Below, one piece after another: positions 48,989-61,472 of a stretch of 64,000 nucleotides of DNA (positions are counted from its first letter, which is position 1; each line of letters starts with the position of its first letter). Both the position numbers and the translations under genes were made by a program. The notes beneath the pieces are model-generated. The model did no database searches. It saw only the letters and a program-made list of their open reading frames with translations, and was not told the origin of the DNA. This stretch comes from Prototheca cutis (Eukaryota; Chlorophyta; Trebouxiophyceae; Chlorellales; Chlorellaceae): assembly GCA_002897115.2 (NCBI GenBank), contig BCIH01000006.1, positions 641,499-705,498 on the forward strand, written 5' to 3'.

Positions 48989-50777
48989 ATGCGGGCAATC
49001 GCAGCAGTGCTGCGGGGAGGCAGGGTGCGGGCTGTGGCCCCAGCGGTCCGGGCCGCGGCGGGTGCCAGCTCCACCCAGGCTCGGTTGCTCCCGGCGTACG
49101 GCCAGGTCGTAAGCGGCACTGCATTTGGTGGAATTTATGGCATTGTTCGAGCGGGATTGCGCACGACTGCCACACAGTGGGGCCAGATCAAGCCATTCCC
49201 GTGAGTGTCGGAGACCGCGCTGGGGGTACCACCACGACACGGGATTGTTGCGTATGTGCATTGCCGCTACCCAGCGTTTGCGGCTCGATGTTCATGAATC
49301 CCACGCATAAATGCTCCTGCACTCCCTTGGACCCGGCACAGGCTGGCCCAGACTGGGGANGGCATCAAGGAGTGCGAGCTGGTGCAGTGGTTTGTGAAGG
49401 AGGGCGACAAGATAGAGGCGTTTGACCGGCTGTGCGAGATCCAGTCGGACAAGGCCACCCTGGAGATCACCAGCTCCATGTCTGGTGCGTAAGATGAATG
49501 TTTTGTGTGTATGTCTTTTTTTGAGGGGGGGACAGCGGTACATGCATCAGTTCCCCTGCCACTGCGGTCCGCGGCTGCACAGGCATGGATTGACCTCAGC
49601 CTGCCGCCCCCACTCACTGCATGCAGGCATTATCCGCAAGGTGCACCATGACGAGGGCTCCGTGGTCCAGGTGGGTGAGGTCCTCGTCAGCATTGAAACC
49701 GAAGACGAAGGCCCTGAGGGTGAGGAGCCCGCTGGGCCAGCTGCAGCAGAGGCGACCACCGTCAGCATGTCATCCACGGCAGCGGCAGCTACCGCCACCG
49801 AGGCCGGGCCCAGCGGGGCTGCGAGCGCGCGTGTGCTGACGTCGCCCGCGGTCCGCCACCTGGCACGACAGCACGGTCTGGACCTGGGGCTTGTCTCCGG
49901 GACGGGCCCACAGGGCCGCGTGACCAAGGGCGATGTCATGGCGTACCTGGAGGGTCCTGCAGCACGGGGACAAGGGCAGCCTGCGGTGCTGGCGGGCGTG
50001 CCCGAGGGCCCCACGGCCGGAGCCACAGCCGGGCCGGTGCAACCCCCGCCACCCCCACCTCCCCCCACGGCCGAAACGATCACGGTGCCGCTGCGTGGCT
50101 TCCGCAAGGCCATGGTGAAGAGCATGACGGCCGCGGGCTCGGTGCCTCACTTCCATTTCTGCGAGGAGGTGGGCATGGATGCACTGGCGCTGGCGCGCAA
50201 GGCGCTGCAGGGTGACCCCGCGCTGCAGGGCGCCAAGCTGACCTACATGCCGTTCTTCATCAAGGCCGCAGCGCTGGCCCTGGCGCGGTTCCCGCTGGTC
50301 AACGCTAGCCTGGCTCCGGCCGGGGATGCGGTGCTGCAGCATGGGTCCAAGAACATTGGCATTGCGGTGGCCACACCCCACGGCCTGGCCGTGCCAAACA
50401 TCAAGGGCGTCCAGGCACTGAGCATCACGGAGATTGCCGCCGAGCTGTCGAGGCTCCAGGCTGCGGCGATGGACAACGCGCTGCGACCCGAGGACATCCG
50501 CGGTGGCACGTTCACGCTTTCCAACATCGGCACCGTGGGCGGCACGTACGCCACACCCCTGATCAACCCGCCGGAGGTGGCCATCATGGCCCTAGGGCGC
50601 ATGCAGCGCGTGCCCCGGTTTGGGGCTGATGGCGAAACCGTTGTCCCGACCCAGGTCATCAACATCTCGCTCGGCGCCGACCACCGGGTCGTCGACGGTG
50701 CCATGCTCGCGGGCTTTGGCCAGGCATGGAAGGGCTACATCGAAAACCCGGCGCGTCTGCTGCTGGAGCTGCGATAG
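48989..50777 (+). CDS. DBT: Branched-chain 2-oxoacid dehydrogenase E2 (dihydrolipoyl transacylase), 501 aa
   Basis: Three exons, 48989-49200, 49342-49484 and 49627-50777, phases agree. An Arg/Ala-rich mitochondrial presequence is followed by the lipoyl domain, ECELVQWFVKEGDKIEAFDR and CEIQSDKATLEITSS (lipoylated Lys in SDKAT), wording specific for the branched-chain E2. The peripheral subunit-binding domain is SPAVRHLARQHGLDLGLVSG through PQGRVTKGDVMAYL. The catalytic core contains HFHFCEEVGMDALA, the ATPHGLAVPNIK loop and the active site LGADHRVVDGAMLAG. It transfers the branched acyl group to CoA in valine, leucine and isoleucine breakdown. The N at 49360 makes one residue Glu or Asp. Confidence 0.95.
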
Positions 50778-51332
50778 AAGATTTACGATATGTTGAGGTT
50801 TTTGAGCATGATTCTGTCCCGCAGGTCTTTTTTGTGTTTGTGAGGCGGGCTTTGCACACCCAAATCTCGGCGGTACATGGAGCAAGGGGCCAGTGTGACA
50901 GACGCCGCGATTTCCCGCTGCCGACGCCGGCAGCTGTGCTTCTGAAGGAGCGCAGCAAAGCAGCAGCTCGATGGACCTGCGGCAAACTGACGATTGTTGT
51001 TGCCTCGCGTCTGCGCTCCCAGAACGTTCTTCTTGTTGTAATGGACTGCCAAAATTCGCAGTGTGCTCAACAAAGGAGAAGGCAAAGTTGGTGTTCTGCA
51101 GGCAAGAGTCTCAATCCGCAATGTTCATGGGAGGGGGCAGCTAACAAGCATCAACTGGAAAGGGCGCAGAGCACAAGTGACGGCACCCACCAGCCTCTGC
51201 TCTGCCGCTCATTCACGACCAGGCACACCATTCGAACGGTCTGACAACGAATGCAGTCTCTTCTGCAAACAAAATTTCCCTGGAAGAGGGCATGACTGTC
51301 ACCTACAACCTCTGCTCCGCTCCAGATGAAGC
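50778..51332. other. Spacer between convergent BCKDH-E2 and calcium ATPase genes
   Basis: 555 nt. Holds the two 3' UTRs. No coding motif or repeat noticed. Confidence 0.55.
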
Positions 51333-54300
51333 TCACTGGTCTTCGCTCGGGATGAAGCGTGCGGCTTCGTGCACGAGCAGGGAGACTGCCCCAATCCCAA
51401 TGCACAGGGACCACTGCTCGCAATTCAGCGGCTCCGTCTGGAACATTGCACCGCCATACTGCATGCGTGGTTCCTTGGTCATGCGCTGAGATGGTCGCGT
51501 GGGCAATGGAAAATTCGCCCTGCGTTGCGGCCGCCACTTGTTTCCAAGCAGACCCAACAAAGCAAGCCGAGGGCGGCATGCTGCACCCAAACATAACAGC
51601 CCAGCCCCTCCTTGCCCATTCTGTGCAGACCCATACCGAAACCCCCACTCCTGCTGTCCACCTACCTGGACAATGAGGACCTGGATGGCAGCTTCCATGG
51701 CCAGCACAGCACAAAACACTCGAGCGTTGGACACATTTTCCAGAATCCAACTGGAATTCAATGTGTTCCGGCTATTAATCTGGTTGAACAGCTGCACATT
51801 GGTGCTCGGGGGGGGGGGGGTGTTGCTGCCGCTGTTATGGACCATGGGCTGTCTGACTCGGCCGAGTGATGGGGTTTCCCTCAGGTCAACAACCCGGGAG
51901 AGCCATGTGGATCACCATCTGTTCTTCCGTCATTCCATCATTCAGGCAGTCAACACCACCCCAACAAGAAAGCGCACCTGCATCCAAACGAAGGTGTTGA
52001 AGATGATGGTGTGGTGCAGGTTTGGCTGGCCCCGGGGGAAGCTGCCCCCCGGCTCCAGTCCCAGCAGTGCCGGCCCGCCCCACACAAGGGTGCCCATCAC
52101 GATCAACTGGAAGACCGACTGCGCCACAACATTCTTCAACGACGTCGACCCAGGCCGCAGGAATCGATGGTCTGCTTGTCGGGTTTAGTTTGAATTTCGC
52201 GTTTGTGATTATTCATTATGGATCCGAACCAACCCCTCCCACACCCACACATGCGCGCACACACAAGCTAGACCATGCACCTTTATCGAAAGGCTTGAGA
52301 TCGAGCAAAGCTGGGGCTGGGCTCTCTGTAGCGAGTGCCAGCCCCGCCAAGCTATCCATGAGCAGATTGACCCACAGCATCTGCACAGCAGTCAGCGGTG
52401 AGCGTGACGCCGTCACCGCCCCCGCCAGCGCAGTGGCCACAGCCACGACATTCGTCGTGAGCTGAAACTGCAGGAAGCGAGTGACGCTGGAGTACACGTT
52501 CCGGCCCCACAGCACGGCTGAGAGGATGGATGTAAAAGTGTCATCAAGCAGCACGATGTCCGCCGCCTCTTTCGCAATGGTCGTCCCTGGTGTGTGAGAG
52601 CGTTAGAGGTTTGGCCGAGTTGGTTGGCATGCACGCCCTACTATGACATTGTCACCCAAGTTCCTTTCACGTATTCCCAGTCAAACATACATTCTGCATA
52701 CCGTGGTTCATGGCAAAGCCAACGTGGGCGGCTCGGAGCGCGGGGGCGTCGTTGGTGCCGTCCCCGGTCACAGCCACGATGTCACGTGTAAAGGCCTTGG
52801 CACCCTGGACCATCGTCAGTTTGTCGCTGGGCGTGCACCGTGCCAGCACCCGCAAATGCGGCCACAACTGTACAATTTTTTTTTTTTTTTTTTGGGGGGG
52901 GGGGGGGGTTCGGAGAATGGTGGTGCATCCGACCCCGTCGACTGTACACTGCATTGCATTGATGTATAATGATCCCAGATGCTGTCCCGACAGCCCCCCC
53001 TTCACAATCACCATCTGCAGCTCACCTCCAGAAACTCCTTTCTCCGGATGCGACCATCCTCGTCGAGGACACGCCGGCGAAATTCCTCTCCCTCCATCAC
53101 CGCCAACGGGTGCACCGGCTGGTGCAGCTGCTGAATCTGCCGCTGCACAGTCACTGAAGCTGCAGTACCTGTGCCACCGGTCTCGCGGTCCGAACCCCCC
53201 ACCACACGACCAGCACCAGTGGCAGCAGCGGGCCGGGGGGCCACGAGACTGGGCAAGATCCCGGCCTTTCGGGCGACGGCTTCGGCCGTGGCCAAGCTGT
53301 CCCCCGTGAGCATCTTCACTCTGATGCCACCGTGCCGTGCCGCGGCGATGGCGGCGGGTACACAGGATCGCAGCGGGTCCTCGATGCCGCACAGGCCGAT
53401 CAGCGTCATGTCACGCTCGCAGGACTCACCAAAATCCTCATCGACGCCCTCCCACGCACTCTCATCACCGCTGGCGCTGGTACTCGCGGTCGCCACGCCC
53501 CGCAGGTGCGCAACGGTCCGCGACGGCAGTTTCATGTCTCGGTACGCCAGCGCCACAGTCCTTTTTGTTTGTTTGTGTGGTGGTGCGGGATAAATGAATG
53601 AGCCCAGGGAGGTCTTCCCCCACGGAGCTACGGTCTGCTGCGAACGCTGTGTCAAGGACACGTATTCATCCACCCGCAACAATTCATACCTTTGACCCTG
53701 GTGCTGGCAGCTTGCGAGAAAGGCGGAGATGCGGGGGAGGTCCAGCGGCAGGTTCTCGCCACCTGGGCCCAGCTCCCAGGCACAGCGCGCCAGCACCATT
53801 TCGGGTGCACCCTTGCAGTACAGCCTCACGGCCACATTCGGCCTGGAATTTTGATAAAGGGGTTGTTTGGCTGTTGAGTTGTGCGCTTGATCCATGGTCC
53901 ACTTCATGGCACAGTCGTGGGGACCAGGAGCCACAGCTGCCTGCAGGTTGCATGCATCACAGCTGGACATCATCGCGGCGCAATGCCCTCTGGTGACGGC
54001 CCAGGCTGCATTCCCAACTAGACACCCACACTACCCCCCAAAAAAGGAGTACTCTTTAAAGTAGTGATGGCCGTGACTCATTTTCCATTGCTCGGCGCTC
54101 TCGTAGACGAGCGTGGAGCTCCGCTTGCGGGTGTAGGAGAACGGGATCATGGTGAGCTGGTGCCAGCGCGCCCGGATGCTCTGCACGTCAGCGCCGGCCT
54201 GCAGCGCCAGCCGCATCAGCGCCAGCTCCGTCGCCGAGCCCGTCTGATGCAGCTTGCCTTTTCGATTTTTTGGGGGGTGGGTGGGAGGGTTCGAGAGATT

Positions 54301-56497
54301 GGTGATTGAACGACGCTCAAGAGAAACACAAACTTCCTTCCAGCCACTGGTCAGGCTCCCCCCCGACAAACAGACCCACGCACTTACCGGCATCGTCAGT
54401 ATAGATGGCGCAGGAGCAGTTGAGCACGATTCCTTCCAGAAGAAGAGTCAGCTCGGCAGAAGAAAACTCACGGCGCAGGGTTTCCAGCCCCGCCACCACT
54501 TCAGGGTTTGGCAATGTGGCTGTGGGAGGGTTTGTTGGTGGAATCGCTGGTACATGCACGTCGCTGATCCCCCCCTCGCCATCGCCAGCAGGCTTTTGCT
54601 GGAGATCAGGCTGCAGATCCTTCCGTGCCACTCTTGACATTGCCGTGCCATCCACGACATCGGCGGGTTTGGGAAGACGGAGGACAGGCGCAGCAGTGGA
54701 ATGCCCATCTTCGTCATCAGCAGCGGCCCGACCGTCCCACGCACGGTCCGACGGGACGCGGAGGTTGGGCCCGACCTCGTCGAACAGCCACGTGACCAGC
54801 GGCCCGATCCTCTCGACGCGCGTGCGTGGCGTGTGGAAGGGAAGCTGCGACGAAGCCGCCACTGCCGTGAGACCCTGGACGTGCCTTCCGCTCATCAGCA
54901 ACGCACTCAGTGTCATATCGTTTACTGTCAGCGTGCCTGTCTTGTCGGAGCAGATGACGGTGGCGGTGCCCATGGTTTCCGAGGCCTGCAGATTTCGCAC
55001 GAGGTTGTGGTCCCGCAGCATGGCCTTGACCGAATACGCCAGTGACAGCGTCACCGCCAGGGGCAGGCCCTCGGGCACGGCCACCACCAGGATGGTGATG
55101 CCCGTGATCAGCGCATGCAGCACCTCTTCCACAAACGCCCAGCTCAGCGGTTTGCCCTCCACGACAAATGTTGCCCAGCTGTAGGGTGTTAGGGCTTTGC
55201 GTTAGGGTATTGTGCATGGATGCAGAGACCATGACACACAGCACTGCCAGGCTCCCACAACACACAGGCCCACGACACAAGCAGCGACCCTGGAATCTTA
55301 CCTGGTGCGTGCGAGGATGGCAGCCGTCGAAGCCGCAGCGGCTGCAACCCCAAACTGGCCGATGCTGCGGGCATAGTCTTCGAGCTTGACCTGGAGTTGC
55401 GTGGGCTCGGCAGGGCCCGGCGGGGCAACGTCGCGGGCGATGGCCCCCGCGGCAGACCTCTCACCGACGGCCGTGACCAGCATCCGGCCCTGCCCCTCTA
55501 CGACCCGGCTTCCCGACAATAGGAGCTGCGCGTGCCATGCGTCCCGGGCCACGTCTTCCGCTTCTCCAGTAAGCATGGACTGGTCGAGCCTCACGCCCGC
55601 ACCGGCGACCAGGGCACCGTCGGCTGGCAAGACGTCCCCCGCCTGCACCAGCACAAGATCTCCCACCAGCAGTTTCCGGACAGAGATCGACGCCTCAACA
55701 CCACACCGCACGACGCGGACGGCGTAGTCGTGCTGGAGCTCCGCCAGTCCACGGAACTGCCGCTCCTTTTGCCAGTTGTTCCCCGCGCCGATTGCCACGA
55801 CCACGCCGACAGAGGCCAGGATGCTGGCACCTTCCAGCCAGGGCGCGTCGGCCGCGACCCCGGCGTCGGCCGTCGTCGCCAGCAGTGACAGTGCCAGCGA
55901 CCCCGCGCCAGCGCCAATCAGCGTCAGCACTGTGAAGTCACGCAGCGCGTCGCCCACCATCGCCCAGAACGAGACAGGAGTGGGGGCTGGCAGCTCGTTC
56001 ACCCCGTATTTCGCACCACGTTCAATGAGCTGGGTCTCCGTGTCGCTGAGTCCACCGTGAAGATCGGTGCCAAGTCGCCGGGCCAGCTCCGCAGCGCCTG
56101 ACACGACGCCACGAGCGTAAAGATCCCCATCAGCCGCTTGGCCCAGCCAGGCCAGCTCCTTAAGTGTCAGGGGGGGGTCTGGTGCACGGGGAGGCAGGGG
56201 GTTGGGAAGGGGCCATGGACCCAGGTCCTGGGCTGCAGGAGTAGTACCGTTACCAGCAGTCCCGGCTTCCTCCTCCTCATCCATGCTCTCGGACAAGCTG
56301 CCCGACAGGCTGTCCTCCGTGACCACCGCCCGCAGGGGGGGGAGGAAGAGCCCTCGACCCCTGCACCTGCCATGAAACACATGCAAACCAGGTTTACATC
56401 CCGTCGGCAGGGAGCTGCCGCCTGCACGGCGCAGGGAGGGGGAGGGCCATGCCGGTAGGGGCCTAGGCCCCGCACGGCCACTCCCTAGCCACTGCAT
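51333..56497 (-). CDS. P2B-type (PMCA/ACA) calcium-transporting ATPase, about 1265 aa
   Basis: Ten exons in transcript order: 56497-55302, 55178-54388, 54257-54053, 53842-53690, 53560-53026, 52867-52702, 52586-52281, 52171-51978, 51791-51666 and 51458-51333; phases agree. It shows [12 protein letters not shown] (actuator TGE), [35 protein letters not shown] (phosphorylated Asp), [43 protein letters not shown], and the last helices [19 protein letters not shown] and [18 protein letters not shown], ending [11 protein letters not shown]...ARFIPSEDQ. By family it pumps calcium out of the cytosol. A calmodulin-type regulatory N-terminus is possible but not evident. Two low-complexity inserts lie in the cytosolic loop. 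The first exon may hide an intron near 56370. Confidence 0.93.
52876..52908 (+). repeat. T(18)G(15) homopolymer pair
   Basis: On the minus (sense) strand this is a C-run then an A-run just before the acceptor of calcium-ATPase exon 6. Confidence 0.85.
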
Positions 56498-57273
56498 GGG
56501 GTGCAAAGCCCTGCTCAGCCAGCCTTACATCGCGTCAACGGCATCATTACATTGTTTACAAAACCATGCAGTCGATCACTGCCATCGCGCGGAAGGATGC
56601 TGGGGCTGCAAGCGACTCTGCAGGAGCGCACGTCGTATGGGGGCCGACGTGACTGCATCGTTATCGGGGCCGGCATTACCACGATCTTTCCGCCTGCAGT
56701 GTCCATCCTCACAGTATCCGCTTAACTGGCCAAAAATAATCATTTTTACCACAGTGACAGTGCGTTAAAGACACACAACTGGGGCCAAACAGTGCAAGAG
56801 CGCTCGCATTCGAGATGTAATAGTCGCGGTAGGTTGGGCGATGGGTTTCGGAAGTTCGGAAGTGCGCCCTTCCGGTCCGTTAGAAGGATTCGGTGATACC
56901 ACGAATTTAATGGACTTGCTTTGCTGCTTCCTACGCCCACCGACCTCGCCTGCAACGTAACCTGACATCCTATTTGTGTGTCCCATTACAATCTCAATGG
57001 ATATCACCAGTGGCTGTTTGGCTGCGAGGCCACCTGCCTGCCAGACAGGGGCCGGGCCTGCAGGCGTCTGGCACTGTTGTGGTGAGCAAGCGCTCATCAC
57101 TCGGGGGACAATGATGCCCAGCAGACTGGGGGTGAATGTGGAGTATACATAGAGACGCCAGAAGCAGGGCCTTTCCAGGCTTCTGCAAGTGTACGGCAGG
57201 AGCCTGGGCATCATCCCCTTCGTCCCGCTCCCAGTCCATACATCACCCAAGATCAGTCAGAGCGCCCTGGTTC
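56498..57273. other. Spacer between calcium ATPase start and MPC1 3' end
   Basis: 776 nt. A minus-strand frame of 161 codons (56765-57250) shows no motif and is likely chance. It should contain the ATPase promoter and the MPC1 3' UTR. Confidence 0.5.
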
Positions 57274-58045
57274 TCAAGCGAGCCCACTGGCCGCAAAGCT
57301 CCCCTGCAGGCAAATGCGTCAAGCGTCCATCACATGGAAGGAAGCTTCGTGATGTGCACAGTACCCGTGGCAAGGGCAGACAACATGGACAGGCACTGCA
57401 CCCCAGGGACAGCTGTCCTTCNCCCCATCCCCGCCCCCTTCGCCACGCCCCCCGCACCTGGGCACCGTACCACCGCCGCAGCTGGTTCAGCTGCACCGTC
57501 TCATTGGCAGCGTGGCAGGCTAGCAGCAAGTAGTTCCGTGGCTGGATCATCCAGGCAAACCGCATGAAGAGCACGCTGTAGACACACATCACTGTGGGTG
57601 ATGGTGGGAGTGGGTACGGAACGTATGAGTGCCCCAGGGGATCAAGGGACGCGGACGGTTTCGCCAAGAATCCCGCCGGCCATCCACAGCGCAGCAGCCC
57701 AGTCCCCGTCGTCCTTGGCACCGACCGATCAAGGCTAAACCCCAACTTGTACCTGCGGTCATTTTGCCCGAGATCATCTCCGGTGGCTTGGAGGTGTCTG
57801 CCAGGCCCTGCAAGACCGTGCCGTTCCAAGGGGCGTGTTTATGGGCCGGCATGTGTGTCGGCCCAGCGTTCAAGCACCTTCTACCCCATGAGCCCTCACG
57901 CCACGTGTTGACCACGCACCGCCAGCACGAAACCCCAGTTAGCCACGGGGCCCCAGAAGTGCGTCGTCTTGGGCCCAGTCGGACTGTTGATAAAGGTCTT
58001 CAGCCGGGCCCCAAGGCTCACGGTCTGCGCCGCGGGCCGTGACAT
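57274..58045 (-). CDS. MPC1: Mitochondrial pyruvate carrier 1 (114 aa)
   Basis: Four exons in transcript order, 58045-57920, 57807-57753, 57591-57458 and 57303-57274; phases agree. Diagnostic blocks are [37 protein letters not shown] and [20 protein letters not shown] then [13 protein letters not shown], near-identical to MPC1 of plants and animals. It forms the inner-membrane pyruvate transporter with MPC2. The final exon codes only nine residues, GSFAASGLA, found by phase and length; it is the least certain part. The total length fits the family (about 109 aa). Confidence 0.92.
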
Positions 58046-58504
58046 CCTGGGCCGCCCACTGCGAGGGCAGGGACGCGAGCTCCTGCGTGGATGGCCTCCC
58101 GGGCACGCCTAGCACACGTTGCGAGGGATGGAAGCGCGAATTTAAATATTCAAGGTGACAGGGGGGACCGCTGCCAATGGGAAGTTCAGGTGAATCCGGT
58201 TGGGGAGTCGTGCATCTCGGGGACCGGAACTTGGCAGTGTTTGGTGATTAATCGGTGTTCCTTGTCCTCTGCACGGCAGCACCGTCAACGCTCGATGAGG
58301 CACCCAGCTATGTTGTGATATTTTTCTCTTGTAATTTTGCTGAAGTACTAGGTCTGGACTGGTCCTATGGAGGCAGGCAGCCGGTAGCTCGAACCGCACT
58401 TCCGGTAGCTTGGCCCTGCGGCTGTACTGTTTCCACACCACCATGTGGGCGTCGAGTATTTGAGCATAGGCCTGCGTGTGCATGCCCATTATAAACACGT
58501 CCAC
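58046..58504. promoter_or_regulatory. Divergent spacer, MPC1 (-) and 2H-like gene (+)
   Basis: 459 nt between facing-away start codons, so both promoters are expected here. No clear box identified. Confidence 0.4.
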
Positions 58505-60578
58505 ATGCGAATTGCTGTTGGAGGTCGTGGCCGGCGTCACCCTGGCAAAGGCTGGAGCCGAATTGCTTTCGCTCTGCTCCTTGGAGGTGGGGTACGGGCT
58601 CCGCCAGGGGGAAATTTCCCCTTGCATGCAAGGCGTCCCTGCATCAATTTTCTGGCTCGAGTCTAGCAATGCTTGTCTAATAATTTTGTGAACTTTCCAT
58701 GCAGGATGCTTGCTGACGGTGGCGTTCAGATACCATGCCCAGCTGTCGGAGCTGCATGCCGACGCGGAGAGGCCCACCTGCCCCTCACTCCTGGCCGCGC
58801 ACGGGCTCAGCCCTGAAGACTTGTCAGGCGGTGGCCCCAATGGGACGGAATCTCCAGCGGCCCTGAGGCATGCGCTCTATGCCAAGATGGCCCGAGCGCT
58901 GGAGGCAGGGGAGTTGCAGCTCGCAGGTGCGACAGGGAGGGGGTTCGTCCATGCCGACTGTGATTGTGAATGTGGCGCGACAGCAGGGCTGCTTGTGCAT
59001 GCCGGATGGGAATGTGGTGCAGGGCCCACTTTGCAGCTCGATGCCATGCATGCGAGCTCTCTGAACCTGCTTGGAACTCCTCCCCATCTTCAAATCACCT
59101 CGAACCTTTCCTGACAGGCGCCGAGACAACTCAAGGCCGCAGACTGAACGAATTTTTTGACCAGACCCCCACCGCACTACTGCCAAGGCTCAATGCACTG
59201 GAAGTGCCTGTGCGGGCGTTTGTGGCGCCGCTCGTCAATGTGGAAGCCGCGAGGTGTGTTTGGGGGGTGCTTGCTTGCGGCGGGAGACAGCGACGTGCAG
59301 CCATGTGTGGGCCAGGGATACAGCGGTTGTCTGATGGGCTGGCGTGCCCGACACCCAGAAGGGTCCTTTTCTTTGTAAATGCCCTTGCCACACTTTGATG
59401 CACCCTATGATCAGTGTCATGTCATGGGCGCAGGTACATGCCTCGGTTACCACCAGAAAAGAACCCCCCCAAACACCCACACGCACAACAGCCGGCTGCT
59501 GTCTGCGGTGCAGCGCCACTTCCTGCCACTTGTGGCCGAGAACGACATCTGGGTGCAGGACCCTCGAATGTACCACTGCACCGTCTACCACGCATCCACG
59601 CACCTGGTTGGTTGAGTCGGTTGGATGGTGGTTGGATGGCACCGTGCCTTGGGACCCCGGGTACAAGAAGCATTGGATTTTCTGCAGCACAGCACCAAAC
59701 ACAAAGCACATCGCTGCCCAGCAGNCAGATGATGTCCAAACCCAGCAAGGTTGAAATTCAGGCCAAACATGCCTTGTCACACACACTCAGGACCCAAGAC
59801 CCGCCGAGCCCGAAGCAGTGGATGCCGAGGCCGGCAAGGCGCTGACCGCGCTGGGCACGCTGTGCTCCATGCGGGCCGTGCTGGAGCGCGTGCTTGTGAC
59901 CCCGGGCGGCGTGGTCATGGCTGCATGGCAGGTTGTCTCTGGTGCAGAGCCCCGGGCCCTGAGGGCTGCGCTGGCTGCAGCCCTGCCGGACGCCTCTGCC
60001 ACCCAGGTACAGGGTTGCTGGGGATCTCCCCTTTTGACCCCGGTCGGACTGTCTGAGCAATGCTCTGAGGACTTCGTCTAACGTATGTTACACATGCATC
60101 CCATGACACCTTTGACCCTCTCTGTATGGCAGATTGTCAAGGATCCGGACATCCTGCACACGACGATTGCCCGGTTCGTGTCGGTTCCATCGACCGGCGA
60201 GGAAGGCACCGACTCGCCAAAGGACGAGCTCCTGAACGCTGCCGTTAGGGCGAGCGACGAGCTCTGTGGCATGGAAGTAGAGTTTGACCGTCTCTGGTGA
60301 GTCTGGGTCTTGTCATGGCTGTTGCAAGGAGGCGGTGGGACTTGGGCAATGCATGTGACTACTGGTGATCAGCCCTGCCGGTTGTCTCGGTCCAGCCTGT
60401 CCAGACCACCTATTTCATATGCAACCATGCTGCATGAGTACGCACGAATGTGTTGAGAAAAGAAAGGAAAGTACAATCTGTTCTCACTTGCAGGTTTGTG
60501 GAAGAATTTGACTTGCTGGCTCTGGCCCTTAACGGTCGGCACAGGAAGCGGGCGCTGCCGCTGTCTTGCGATACATGA
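58505..60578 (+). CDS. 2H-phosphoesterase-like membrane-anchored protein, conserved in plants (330 aa)
   Basis: Seven exons: 58505-58586, 58705-58926, 59118-59253, 59492-59606, 59791-60006, 60133-60296 and 60494-60578. Phases agree, giving a single N-terminal anchor (basic start, then IAFALLLGGCLLTVAF). The lumenal or soluble part contains WVQDPRMYHCTVYHASTHL, MRAVLERVLVTPGGVVMAAW, IVKDPDILHTTIARFVSVP and WFVEEFDLLALALNGR. These match an uncharacterised plant protein family as I remember it. The spaced H-x-T pairs (HCT at 59574-59582, HTT at 60157-60165) are the hallmark of 2H phosphoesterases such as AKAP7, CPD and LigT. The substrate is unknown. An upstream in-frame ATG at 58445 is an alternative start. 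Confidence 0.8.
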
Positions 60579-60950
60579 GTGTTTCAGCTGAGAATCCCAA
60601 GCTCAAAAGTGCATGCCATCGATGCTAGCTCATTTTATTCAAACTAAGAATCATGTGCCAGATGCATGATAAACCAAACTCGACCAGCCAACACGCGGTG
60701 CCACGATAGCTCTGCGCGTTAGTTCTGCCCAATGCACCCTGACATTTGCCCCCCCCCCCCGGGCATGGTTCCGCTCCACGTCGTCCACTGCTTCCGAGTC
60801 TGCAGTCACGACCCCCTGCGATTGGGCGATCGGGTAGCTAAACCCAAGCCTGGGCAGATGAAACACGGTCATACAATCGCATTGAAAGTGCGGAATACTC
60901 AGCGTTTGGGGCTCGTGTCATGCCGGAGGTGATCAGCGCTGTGCCGGGGC
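60579..60950. other. Intergenic spacer, 372 nt
   Basis: Between two plus-strand genes. Includes a short C-run at about 60751-60760. Nothing else seen. Confidence 0.5.
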
Positions 60951-61419
60951 ATGCAGCGTGAGGGGCTTCACCAAGTTGCGGCAGAGTCGCCGTGCGCCAA
61001 GGAGTCGGCGGCCTCGCTCAAGTGTGCGTGTCGTGCGAATGCATCGAATACGATGTCATGCACATCAAGCCGGGCGTGCCCGACACCTCTGTACCAGCCC
61101 AATGCCGACTGCAGACTTGGCACTCCCCGCTGCAGGTCTCGCAAGCAACAATTACGACAAGGCCAAGTGTCAAGAGGCTTTTGACATCTACAAGGAGTGC
61201 AAATCACAAGCTGTACGTTGTCATGAGGCTTAGGAGGGAGGGTGTCATGCAGTTCACCATCTGTGGGCAGGCATGGACGCCTCCCAACCGGCTGAGCTGG
61301 GCCATGCTCAAAAACACCAAGACAATAAATAACTCTGGGTTTCGGTTGTATTCCCACAGCAATTGCGTTTGAGGGAGCAGCGGATCAAGGAGAACCGGAA
61401 GAAGGGCGGCTGGTTCTGA
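60951..61419 (+). CDS. COX23: COX23/CHCHD7-type twin CX9C protein (69 aa)
   Basis: Three exons, 60951-61023, 61136-61212 and 61360-61419, phases agree. It has two CX9C motifs: C-AKESAASLK-C in exon 1 (the second Cys codon is split by the intron) and C-QEAFDIYKE-C in exon 2. NNYDKAKCQEAFDIYKECK and the basic end RLREQRIKENRKKGGWF are typical of COX23. It is an intermembrane-space protein imported by MIA40 and needed for copper delivery and assembly of cytochrome oxidase. No presequence, as expected for this group. Confidence 0.93.
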
Positions 61420-61472
61420 TCGCCTAGGGGTCTCTTGTGAACGGGGTCTTCTTCATTCCCACCAGGCGCACG

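Noticed and set aside
56765..57250. Minus frame of 161 codons
   Set aside because: No motif, no splice partners, and it lies in the spacer beyond the short last exon of MPC1.
59430..59470. Candidate extra exon (RYMPRLPPEK) in the 2H-like gene
   Set aside because: Direct joining of 59253 to 59492 gives the correct phase and a continuous conserved sequence, so this exon is not needed.
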